Below are positions 1 through 7,075 of a stretch of DNA of 60,967 nucleotides, in pieces; position 1 is the first letter of the stretch, and every line of letters starts with the position of its first letter. A program made the position numbers and the translations under genes. Where the stretch lies: contig DAHXKG010000011.1 of NCBI GenBank assembly GCA_027366525.1, positions 1 to 60,967 of the forward strand, given 5' to 3'. The DNA comes from a candidate division FCPU426 bacterium (GTDB lineage: Bacteria > Oederibacteriota > Muellerivitia > Muellerivitales > DAHXKG01). The notes under the pieces were generated by a model. The model made no database searches. It was not told where the DNA came from and saw nothing but the letters and a program-made list of their open reading frames with translations.

Positions 1-78
1 GTACTCGTCGGGGTATTCGTCACGGTATTCGTGGGTGTGTTTGTTGGTGTACTCGTCGGGGTATTCGTCGGCGTATAA
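1..78. repeat. 12-bp tandem repeat encoding Thr-Pro-Thr-Asn/Ser units
   Basis: The plus strand shows degenerate 12-bp units of the form GTATTCGTCGGG / GTACTCGTCGGG repeated about six times and continuing past the window edge. On the coding (minus) strand each unit reads Thr-Pro-Thr-Asn or Thr-Pro-Thr-Ser. Such repeats can change copy number by slippage. Confidence 0.8.
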
Positions 79-1616
79 GTAAGAGTCGGTGCACAGACCG
101 CACCTGCACTTATTCCGGGAATATCGGAAAATGTAATGTTTGTTAGGATTTGATCTGAGTTTGGACTTTCACCTGATGTTGCTCCATATGAATCTTCCGA
201 CGTTGTTGTAAATCCATGCGAACCAGGATTAACCGATTCACTTCCAGCTATTCCAGAGGTATATATATATCCTCCTCCTCCTCCTCCTCCAGGACCGTGC
301 TGATTTCCAGGCGTGCCATTTTGTCCAACTGTGATCCATGCATCGCCACCATTACCACCCATTGCTTCTAATGTTAACCCATTCAATCCTATATTGTTTT
401 TTGAAATAATAATTATACTTCCACCAGCACCACCACCACCGCCACCATCATTTTGAGCTGACTGCCCATTTTCACCATTTGCCAAAATAATTCCTGAATC
501 ACTTATATTACCCGTTTGAACTATAGCTATTCCTCCTCCACTACCTCCACTGGAATCTACACCACTTGAGTTGTTTCTATCGCCTGCGCCTCCACCTCCT
601 CCCATAACAATTTGATTACTATTAGCTGGAAAAACAGCTCCACCAAGTCCCCCAATATTATCTTGCGTATACCAAGCATATCCGCCTTGCCCTCCAGAAC
701 TTCCATTACCTCCACCACCGCCACCGGAATTTTGGTCATTATTAGTTGGATCGCTATCATCGCCACCACCTCCAGCATTTCCAGGTGCTCCACGTCCTCT
801 ACTTAGTTCCCCTGGATACTGATCCGAACTTAGTTGATCAACTGTATTAGTTTGAACATCATAAATATATTCTGGAGTTCCTGCTATTCCTTCACCTTTT
901 TCGCCATAGTATTGTTTGTAGTATTTTACTCTATAATCTGTTCCGGTACCTCCAGAGCCACCGTTTAATTGTTGACCACCTCCCCCTCTAAATCCAAATC
1001 CATCTAAATTTAATGTTACGCCATTCATATTTAAATTGTATGCAACATCTATTGCAAAAACACCTCCAACGCTTCCATTCCATGGCAATGCAGAAATTCC
1101 TGCTTCAAATGTAACCGACGCGTACTGCGGCACCCGAATAACTTGAAAGGTTTCTATACCATGATATTTATTTCTAGAAGCTGAAATATAGTTGTTTAAT
1201 GTTCCCCCGCCAGTGCCGTTTCCTAAAATAGTTACATATCCACTTTGGGCACTCGATAATGCTTCGACATATTCGTATTCCCCAGTATTGCCAATCGATG
1301 TAACTCCATTCCCTGTACCTAAACCACTTCCATAATTAATCGTGTTTGAGTTATTAATGAATGCATCTTGCATTTCAATTATTAGCAATAAGTCACCACT
1401 TTGAATTCCCGTACTAGCTCCTTGAGGACTTCCAATTTGTATTACAGTACTACCTGCAGAAAGTTTGTTAATACCAGGGTAATATGTATTGACAATTCCA
1501 GTAATATTTCCAGATCCATCTTTCCCAGGAATTGCACAACTATTGGCATTTTTTATTATAAAAAATAAAAAAGTCGATAAAAATAAAGTTATAAGTGTTT
1601 TATTGTTATTTTTCAA
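1..1616 (-). CDS. Glycine-rich secreted surface protein with TPT repeats (C-terminus beyond window)
   Basis: An uninterrupted minus-strand frame runs from a TTG start at 1616 off the left edge, giving about 538 residues without the true C-terminus. Residues 1-25 form a signal peptide (Lys/Asn-rich start, hydrophobic core, then Ala-Asn-Ser-Cys). The first ~210 residues are a beta-rich adhesin-like region. Residues ~215-470 are extremely glycine-rich with runs of up to seven Gly, recalling PE_PGRS-like or autotransporter glycine-rich proteins. The last visible ~20 residues repeat Thr-Pro-Thr-Asn/Ser, the linker type that precedes a C-terminal anchoring domain in many candidate-phylum surface proteins. 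A promoter-like pair upstream supports the TTG at 1616; another in-frame TTG at 1634 would lie almost on the predicted transcription start. No enzymatic motif is seen. A surface or envelope role is inferred. Confidence 0.75.
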   Translation of the reverse strand, partial: MKNNNKTLITLFLSTFLFFIIKNANSCAIPGKDGSGNITGIVNTYYPGINKLSAGSTVIQIGSPQGASTGIQSGDLLLIIEMQDAFINNSNTINYGSGLGTGNGVTSIGNTGEYEYVEALSSAQSGYVTILGNGTGGGTLNNYISASRNKYHGIETFQVIRVPQYASVTFEAGISALPWNGSVGGVFAIDVAYNLNMNGVTLNLDGFGFRGGGGQQLNGGSGGTGTDYRVKYYKQYYGEKGEGIAGTPEYIYDVQTNTVDQLSSDQYPGELSRGRGAPGNAGGGGDDSDPTNNDQNSGGGGGGNGSSGGQGGYAWYTQDNIGGLGGAVFPANSNQIVMGGGGGAGDRNNSSGVDSSGGSGGGIAIVQTGNISDSGIILANGENGQSAQNDGGGGGGAGGSIIIISKNNIGLNGLTLEAMGGNGGDAWITVGQNGTPGNQHGPGGGGGGGYIYTSGIAGSESVNPGSHGFTTTSEDSYGATSGESPNSDQILTNITFSDIPGISAGAVCAPTLTYTPTNTPTSTPTNTPTNTVTNTPTS

Positions 1617-1646
1617 AATGAATACGTTTTCCAAAATAATTTTTAA

Positions 1647-1675
1647 ATTATAGTCTATAAAAATATATTCAACAA
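1647..1675 (-). promoter_or_regulatory. Putative sigma-70 promoter of the glycine-rich surface protein
   Basis: On the minus strand a perfect TATAAT (-10) at 1647-1652 is preceded by TTGTTG (-35) at 1670-1675 with a 17-bp spacer. Transcription would begin near 1640, leaving a leader of about 24 nt before the TTG at 1616. Confidence 0.5.
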
Positions 1676-1865
1676 TATTTTTAAATTTAATAATTTGTCA
1701 ACATATTAAATAAAAATATAAACAAATTTAATAATGAGTATAATTATTGATAAAATAAGCAATTTAGGTTTATGAACTTGCTATATATTTCATAAACTAA
1801 TTGCATAATATTTGCTGGAGAAACACCATTCTTATCAGATAACTTAATTTATTTATGGTAAGTTC

Positions 1866-1968
1866 ATGAATCATGATCGCCCCGCTTGGGTTAATGGATA
1901 GCAGAAATTTATTTGGCGATGATCGTAGTAGATGCTATCTTGCACGTTTTGATAGTCTTCGGCAATAG
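1866..1968 (+). pseudogene. Relic of a Y1/RAYT-like transposase N-terminus
   Basis: The frame from ATG 1866 reads MNHDRPAWVNG and then hits TAG. The +1 frame, entered around ATG 1894, reads on as NLFGDDRSRCYLARFDSLRQ before TAG at 1966-1968. Joined, these resemble the start of IS200-like/REP-associated tyrosine transposases, where an R-P-x-x-V-x-G start is followed by an R-G-N-x-R-Q turn and an F-x-D-D-x-D-x-x-x-F helix. The histidine pair and the catalytic Tyr region are absent, so only a frameshifted fragment remains. The family assignment rests on pattern recognition only. Confidence 0.35.
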
Positions 1969-2160
1969 TAAAAACCAATCAGATTTTGCAATAAAAGCAA
2001 CATTTATATATAAATTTTTTTAGAGTTAACGAAGAAACAAAAATGAAGTTTAGTCGAAGGGAAATATATAGTGATAATCATTTAATCATTCAAAAAAAAT
2101 GCGCATAGTTAAATCAATACTTAGAATTGAAATCCTATTTTAAAATTGATAAAGGAAAAG

Positions 2161-2177
2161 TTTATCAAAGTGATAAA
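2161..2177 (-). terminator. Weak hairpin downstream of rsfS
   Basis: TTTATCA at 2161-2167 and TGATAAA at 2171-2177 form a 7-bp stem with a 3-nt loop. On the minus strand it is followed by CTTTTCCTTT, a poor U-tract. It is the only terminator-like structure after rsfS. Confidence 0.25.
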
Positions 2178-2197
2178 ACAAATTCTTTATTAAAATT

Positions 2198-2530
2198 TCA
2201 AAATACTATTTTAGGAGCATCTCCCCATATGCTCTCTAGAACATAGCGATATTGCAACTCTGGTAAAAAAACATGCACAACAATATCAATAAAATCCAGT
2301 ATCCACCAACCGCTCTCTGCAGATCCACTTATATATGTAGGCCTTTCTTCAAAAACATTTTTAACCTCATCAACTAGGGATTCAATCTGTCTTGAAGATG
2401 ACCCACTACAAATAATTAAATAATCAGTATAAGAAGTCAGTCCACTTAATTTTAAAATTAATAATCCATCTGCATGCTTGGCTTCTAATAGTCGAGCTAG
2501 ACTAATAACTCTTTTAAAATTATTTTTCAT
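2198..2530 (-). CDS. rsfS: Ribosomal silencing factor RsfS
   Basis: This is a RsfS/Iojap/YbeB-family protein of about 110 residues, the normal family length. It binds ribosomal protein L14 and blocks subunit joining under nutrient stress. The diagnostic D-Y-x-I-I-C-S-G-S-S-x-R-Q-I core and the S-G-W-x-L-x-D motif followed by V-V-H-V-F are present. The start is placed at ATG 2530 (MKNNFKRV) because the upstream-extended frame is a low-complexity shadow of comFB. This gives an 11-nt overlap with comFB and implies translational coupling, since no Shine-Dalgarno is seen. It closes the nadD-comFB-rsfS group; nadD-rsfS adjacency is widespread in bacteria. Confidence 0.9.
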   Translation of the reverse strand: MKNNFKRVISLARLLEAKHADGLLILKLSGLTSYTDYLIICSGSSSRQIESLVDEVKNVFEERPTYISGSAESGWWILDFIDIVVHVFLPELQYRYVLESIWGDAPKIVF

Positions 2531-2813
2531 AATTATTATTATTGGAAATATTGGATTCAACATGCTGAATCGCTTTAGTAATTTCAACCAAAATATTCGT
2601 TTTAAATTGCTCACGTAATTCATTTAATTTTGTATAGACATGTCCACGCTCAGTAACAACATATTTTGGTGGCAACCTATTTAGCGCAAATGCTAGTATA
2701 TCAAGTTTTATCTTTTCATCTCCAGCAAGCCTTTTATATTCATCACGTTTTAACAAGTCTGATAATATATTGGCCGTAACATCCTCCATATAATTTGCAA
2801 TTTTCATGATCAT
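2520..2813 (-). CDS. ComFB-family protein
   Basis: This 97-residue protein matches the late-competence ComFB family: an N-terminal N-Y-M-E-D helix, then L-D-I-L-A-F-A-L-N-R-L-P-P-K-Y-V-V-T-E-R-G and a C-terminal helix ending before an Asn-rich tail. Most relatives have a Cys pair before the A-L-N-x-L-P-P motif; none is seen here. The gene overlaps nadD by 4 nt (ATGA), so it is translationally coupled, and it is followed by rsfS. ComFB of Bacillus lies in a competence operon; relatives elsewhere have been described as cyclic-dinucleotide receptors (from memory). A signalling role here is inference. Confidence 0.8.
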   Translation of the reverse strand: MIMKIANYMEDVTANILSDLLKRDEYKRLAGDEKIKLDILAFALNRLPPKYVVTERGHVYTKLNELREQFKTNILVEITKAIQHVESNISNNNNYEK

Positions 2814-3445
2814 TCCTGAAAATAAAGATGCTTATGATAAATAAACTGTTCGACTGATTCTGGAACTAAGTATTTAATACTCTTGCGCTTCTCGATTCTA
2901 CTCCGAATTTCGCTTGAACTAATATCATAATAATTTGTTTCTTCAATTACTATATTATCCAATAAAGTTTGAGCTGCAGAGGTTGCGTTGGAACTTAGAA
3001 ACATCCTATTAATGATGTCAGTAGCATTATATCCCTTGCGAGATACAACAATAAATCGACACATTTTAATTATTTCATCAATATTTTTCCAACTAGGTAG
3101 TTGAGCCAATATATCCGCACCAATTAAAAAATACAACTGACAATCTTCTACACTTTCATACACTTTTTTGAAAAAATAAACTGTATCAATTGAATAAGAT
3201 TTACCACCACGGTTAACTTCGATATCAGAAACATCAAAAGAAGGGTTTGAAACTGTGGCCAGAAAAGTCATTGTTAACCGATATTGGGCATCAATTACTC
3301 CATCAGCTGTTTTATGTGGAGAAACATATGATGGGACAAAAATGATCTTTTGAAACTCATATCTATTTCTTATTTCCTCAGCGATCAATAAATGTCCATT
3401 ATGAATAGGATTAAAAGTTCCACCGAAAATACAAATTGAGTTCAT
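2810..3445 (-). CDS. nadD: Nicotinate-nucleotide adenylyltransferase
   Basis: NadD transfers AMP from ATP to nicotinate mononucleotide in NAD synthesis. The nucleotidyltransferase signature G-G-T-F-N-P-I-H-N-G-H at residues 8-18 contains the HxGH motif (15-18), and the I-S-S-S-E-I-R motif lies at 175-181. The length of 211 aa is normal. It starts 3 nt after the dnaK-like stop and ends in a 4-nt overlap with comFB. With nadC at 53060-53902 the window covers two steps of NAD biosynthesis. Confidence 0.95.
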   Translation of the reverse strand: MNSICIFGGTFNPIHNGHLLIAEEIRNRYEFQKIIFVPSYVSPHKTADGVIDAQYRLTMTFLATVSNPSFDVSDIEVNRGGKSYSIDTVYFFKKVYESVEDCQLYFLIGADILAQLPSWKNIDEIIKMCRFIVVSRKGYNATDIINRMFLSSNATSAAQTLLDNIVIEETNYYDISSSEIRSRIEKRKSIKYLVPESVEQFIYHKHLYFQE

Positions 3446-3448
3446 AAT

Positions 3449-5176
3449 TTATTTAAGTTCTTTATCATTAAGTATATTTTTAAACATATCGCCAGTTAAA
3501 ACATCTTCTTCATTTGAATTCTTTAAAATAATTGGTGATTCTTCCATCTCAAATTCCAAATCTAAAACTTTTGGATTTGAATCCGACGATTTTAATTCCA
3601 TTTTTGAAATTATCCTATTTTGGGCTTTTTGAATCAATTCGTCCAACTTCACTTGGCTCAACCCGCTAGTAGATGAAACTTTAATTTCTTGAATTTGACC
3701 CGTTGTAATATTTTTAGCTGCTACTTGAACTATTCCATTGGCATCTATTGAAAACGTGACTTCAACCTGAACTTCTCCGGCCAAGCCCGGAGGGAGGCCA
3801 ATTAGTGAAAAAAAACCCAATACGCGATTGTTTTTAGCAATATTAGATTCGCCTTGTAATACTTTAATATTAACTGAAGTTTGATCATTTTTGATCGTCG
3901 AGTATAATTTACTTTTCTTTGTAGGAACTGTGGTGTTCCTAGGAATAATTATACTTACTGTCCCCCCCGTAGTCTCTACACCCAATGAAAGCGGTGTTAC
4001 GTCTAATAATAAAGTATTTTTTATTTCTCCTGATATAATTCCTGCTTGTACAGCCGCCCCTATTGCTACTGCTTCATCTGGATTAATTTTAATATTTGGC
4101 TCACGATTGAAAAAAATTTTTACCACCTCTCGAATTCTAGGTATTCGTGTCATTCCACCCACTAAAATAACCTCACTTAAATCATTTAAAGAGATGGCAG
4201 CATCTTTTATTGCTTTTCGGCATGGCTCCAATGTTCGATTTATTAATTCTTCTGTCATATTCTCAAATTCGGAACGGGATAAATGATACGATAGGTTAAT
4301 ATTACCCTGTGAACTTTGGGCAATAAATGGCAAATTAATATCCACCGATTGAAATACAGAAAGTTCGCATTTAGCTTTTTCAGCAGCTTCTCGAATTCTT
4401 TGAAGTGCCACTGCATTTTTTTTTAAATTTACCGAATACTCTTGTTCACATTTTGCGCATATCCAGTTAATAATTATTTGATCAAAATCATCTCCGCCCA
4501 AATGATTATCTCCGCTGGTAGACAAAACTCTATATAAGCCATTTAATAACTCCAAAATAGTAACATCTAAGGTACCTCCCCCTAGATCATAAACTGCAAT
4601 CTTTTGATTCTTTTTTGTATCTAAGTCGTATGCCAGTGCTGCCGCCGTAGGCTCATTAATAATTCGCAAAACTTCTAATCCCGCAATTTTTCCCGCGTCT
4701 TTGGTTGCTTGTCGTTGTGAATCCGAAAAATATGCCGGAACCGTAATAACAGCATGTTTGATTTTTTGTAAGAGTTTTGCTTCAGCATCTTGTTTCAATT
4801 TTTGAAGGATCAGAGATGAAATTTCTTCGGGTGATTTTAACTCGTTTTGAAGTTTTATGCGGATTTCATGTTGTTCATCCCCTACAACTTCATATGGGAT
4901 ACTATCCAAATCTCTTTTTAACTCGGCATCTGTTATTTTTTTTCCTATAAATCTTTTGACAGAAAAAATCGTATTTTGAGGATTTAGCAGTGCTTGATTT
5001 TTAGCATCATTTCCAACTAACCACGTTTTATTCTCTGTCAAGGCGACAATTGAAGGAGTAATCGTGTTACCTTCAGAATTTTTTATTACTTCTGGTTCTC
5101 CTGTATTTAAATAAGCCATACAAGAGTTTGAAGTTCCTAAATCAATACCGATAGTTAACCCAAGATTTTTTCTCAT
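3449..5176 (-). CDS. Hsp70 (DnaK-like) chaperone with shortened C-terminus
   Basis: A 575-residue Hsp70. The actin-fold ATPase domain carries D-L-G-T-S (12-16), the D-L-G-G-G-T-L-D-V phosphate loop and V-G-G-M-T-R-I-P. The interdomain linker D-V-T-P-L-S-L-G and a complete beta substrate-binding domain follow. Canonical DnaK is ~610-640 aa; here the alpha-helical lid is cut to a short charged tail, and no usual C-terminal end motif is present. The gene lies 4 nt downstream of a J-domain/TPR gene, so the two look like a dedicated chaperone pair. No grpE is in the window. It could be the main DnaK of the cell, but the short lid and the unusual partner favour a specialised paralogue. Confidence 0.9.
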   Translation of the reverse strand: MRKNLGLTIGIDLGTSNSCMAYLNTGEPEVIKNSEGNTITPSIVALTENKTWLVGNDAKNQALLNPQNTIFSVKRFIGKKITDAELKRDLDSIPYEVVGDEQHEIRIKLQNELKSPEEISSLILQKLKQDAEAKLLQKIKHAVITVPAYFSDSQRQATKDAGKIAGLEVLRIINEPTAAALAYDLDTKKNQKIAVYDLGGGTLDVTILELLNGLYRVLSTSGDNHLGGDDFDQIIINWICAKCEQEYSVNLKKNAVALQRIREAAEKAKCELSVFQSVDINLPFIAQSSQGNINLSYHLSRSEFENMTEELINRTLEPCRKAIKDAAISLNDLSEVILVGGMTRIPRIREVVKIFFNREPNIKINPDEAVAIGAAVQAGIISGEIKNTLLLDVTPLSLGVETTGGTVSIIIPRNTTVPTKKSKLYSTIKNDQTSVNIKVLQGESNIAKNNRVLGFFSLIGLPPGLAGEVQVEVTFSIDANGIVQVAAKNITTGQIQEIKVSSTSGLSQVKLDELIQKAQNRIISKMELKSSDSNPKVLDLEFEMEESPIILKNSNEEDVLTGDMFKNILNDKELK

Positions 5177-5180
5177 TCAA

Positions 5181-5756
5181 CTATCCAGTACTAGCTTTTC
5201 TACCATAAATAAAACCCATAGTTATATTCATTAGTGTTTTTGACTCGAGATCCACTGGAGAAATTTTTACAATCGTCTCAAAACATTTCAAAGCATCTTT
5301 AAACTTACCTTGGTACCCAGAAAGAATACCTAAATTGAAATGGGCATTAACAAAGCCAGGAATAATTTTTATACATTGCAACCACTGATATTGAGCTTGA
5401 TTCCAGGTGTCCATGCTTTCAAAAAAATGAATTCCTGTTTTAAACCAATTTTCTGCATTAATTTCTTCTTGCGTTTTTCTTATTTGCCATATTTTTTTGG
5501 ATACTCCAATAAACTGCCCAATATCGGCTCTAATATTAAATTTAAGTTGAAAATCAAAAACTTCTCGCTTTTCAGGATTAATTAATATACTATATCCTTC
5601 GACAATTTCCATTGTCTTTTCAATTGCCCATTCTTTTCTATCTGGGTTCCGATCTGGATGAAATTCAAATACCAATTGTCGATATGATTCTTGTAATCGG
5701 TTGATATCAATTGGTGGATACACACCAAATATTTCATAATAATCTCTTTTAATCAT
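5181..5756 (-). CDS. J-domain protein with TPR C-terminus
   Basis: The N-terminal ~70 residues are a J domain (Y-Y-E-I-F-G-V at 6-12, HPD at 33-35), which would stimulate the ATPase of the adjacent Hsp70. There is no G/F region, zinc finger or DnaJ C-terminal domain, so this is a class C J-protein. Residues ~100-185 form TPR-like helices (W-F-x-x-G-I-H-F; N-A-H-F-N-L-G-I-L; D-A-L-K-C-F), a likely client-binding part. Length is 191 aa. The start has an AAAGGT Shine-Dalgarno 6 nt upstream. The gene has its own promoter overlapped by a palindrome. Confidence 0.88.
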   Translation of the reverse strand: MIKRDYYEIFGVYPPIDINRLQESYRQLVFEFHPDRNPDRKEWAIEKTMEIVEGYSILINPEKREVFDFQLKFNIRADIGQFIGVSKKIWQIRKTQEEINAENWFKTGIHFFESMDTWNQAQYQWLQCIKIIPGFVNAHFNLGILSGYQGKFKDALKCFETIVKISPVDLESKTLMNITMGFIYGRKASTG

Positions 5757-5783
5757 TTTTTACCTTTGCAGAGGTATTACTTA

Positions 5784-5817
5784 ATTATAACAATTTGTTA
5801 TAAATTTTGTAACAAAA
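5784..5817 (-). promoter_or_regulatory. dnaJ/dnaK promoter with overlapping palindromic operators
   Basis: On the minus strand a perfect TATAAT (-10) at 5784-5789 lies inside a perfect inverted repeat at 5785-5803 (TTATAACAA-T-TTGTTATAA). A second, shorter palindrome, TTTTGT-A-ACAAAA, sits at 5805-5817, next to the -35 zone, which itself is weak. The arms share a TTGTTA/TTGTAA core, as expected for a repressor binding tandem sites. It does not match CIRCE (TTAGCACTC-N9-GAGTGCTAA). Transcription would start near 5777. Confidence 0.5.
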
Positions 5818-5824
5818 AATATTA

Positions 5825-7075
5825 TCACTCTCGAATCTGACCCGAACCACGAATAATATATTTATATGTAGTTAATTCCTGAAGCCCCACTGGTCCACGA
5901 GCATGAAGTTTTTGTGTACTAATGCCGATTTCAGCACCAAATCCAAACTCTCCACCATCTGTAAACCGAGTAGAGGCATTTGAATAAACACAAGCTGCAT
6001 CGACTTCACTTAAAAATTTTCTTTCATTTTCAAGCGAATTGGTAACAATTACCTCTGAATGTTGTGATCCAAATTTCGATATATGATCCAATGCTTCCTC
6101 TATGGATTGAACCACACGAACAGCTAATATTAAATCAAGAAATTCATACCCATAATCTTCCGGACAAACCGCTTTAGCTTCGGGAATCCATTTTAAAGTT
6201 TCTCGATCACCCCTAATTTCCACTCTATTCATCAATAATTGAGGACCAATTTTTCTGAGAAATTGCTCCGCAATCGTTTGATGCACTAATAAGCACTCAA
6301 TGGCATTACATACAGAAGGATTAGAGGTTTTGGCATTTATCACGATACGCATTGCCATTTCCAAATCGGCTGTTTCATCAATAAATGCATGACATATGCC
6401 TTGATTCTGAAAAATAACTGGAATTTTAGAATTTTCGACAACCATTTTAATTAATGCTTTACCGCCACGCGGAATAACAACATCAATGTATTCTGACAAC
6501 TTTAATAGTATTTTAATATCCTCATGTTTAGGAATTTCAAGAAATTGAATTATTTCTTGAGAAATTTTTGAATTTTCTAATCCCTTTTTTAAAAAATGAG
6601 TAATTACTGCATTTGTGTGGGTTGCTTCTATACCCCCTTTAAGAATGATTGCATTACCCGATTTTAAAGCAAGTGCGCACACATCCGAAACAACATTCGG
6701 CCTTGATTCAAAAACTACTGCGATCACTCCTAATGGGACTCGAATTTTTGAAATTTGCAATCCATTGGGACGTGTCCAACCATTATCAATTTTTCCAATT
6801 GGATCCTCTATATTAATAATTTGTTCGATTCCTTTTATCATTTCATTTATTTTTGCATCAGTTAATTTTAAACGCAAAAAAAAAGACTCATTTTTCCCCA
6901 TTTTTTGTGTTTTTAAAATATCCAGTTGATTAGCTTTTAGAATTTCCGACTTCCCTTTTTTAAGCGAACGAATCATTTCATACAATGCAGTATTTTTCTG
7001 GGAAGATGAAAGATAGGCTAAAGCATGTGATGCGTCTTTGGCTAGTTTTAATTGATGTGAAATTTTAGATTTCAT
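5825..7075 (-). CDS. proA: Gamma-glutamyl phosphate reductase
   Basis: ProA reduces gamma-glutamyl phosphate to the semialdehyde with NADPH, the second step of proline synthesis. The 416-residue aldehyde-dehydrogenase-fold protein shows V-I-F-E-S-R-P-N-V, L-K-G-G-x-E-A, I-P-R-G-G-K-A-L-I and the catalytic-Cys region N-P-S-V-C-N-A-I-E. The C-terminal D-G-G-E-F-G-F-G-A-E-I-G-I-S motif is intact. It overlaps proB by 1 nt (TAATG), so translation is coupled. Confidence 0.97.
   Translation of the reverse strand: MKSKISHQLKLAKDASHALAYLSSSQKNTALYEMIRSLKKGKSEILKANQLDILKTQKMGKNESFFLRLKLTDAKINEMIKGIEQIINIEDPIGKIDNGWTRPNGLQISKIRVPLGVIAVVFESRPNVVSDVCALALKSGNAIILKGGIEATHTNAVITHFLKKGLENSKISQEIIQFLEIPKHEDIKILLKLSEYIDVVIPRGGKALIKMVVENSKIPVIFQNQGICHAFIDETADLEMAMRIVINAKTSNPSVCNAIECLLVHQTIAEQFLRKIGPQLLMNRVEIRGDRETLKWIPEAKAVCPEDYGYEFLDLILAVRVVQSIEEALDHISKFGSQHSEVIVTNSLENERKFLSEVDAACVYSNASTRFTDGGEFGFGAEIGISTQKLHARGPVGLQELTTYKYIIRGSGQIRE

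Larger units (their letters stand above)
1653..2197. other. Gene-poor stretch with decayed coding DNA
   Basis: No intact gene is visible between the surface protein and rsfS. On the plus strand there is a short relic resembling the N-terminus of a Y1 (IS200/RAYT-like) transposase at 1866-1968. A further frame from 2043 to 2246 is interrupted by one TAG at 2106 and runs into the 3' end of rsfS. A small inverted repeat lies at 2161-2177. The rest is very AT-rich with nothing recognised. Confidence 0.5.

Noticed and set aside
557-806. Short open frames on both strands inside the glycine-rich gene (557-793 minus, 612-806 plus)
   Set aside because: They are out-of-frame readings of the Gly-rich coding sequence; the long minus-strand frame running through the whole region is clearly the real one.
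2531-2623. Upstream extension of rsfS by 31 residues
   Set aside because: The extra segment is an Ile/Leu/Asn-rich shadow of comFB and RsfS homology begins at the ATG at 2530.
3891-4286. 131-residue plus-strand frame inside the dnaK-like gene
   Set aside because: Antisense to a conserved Hsp70 domain and without any protein-family character of its own.
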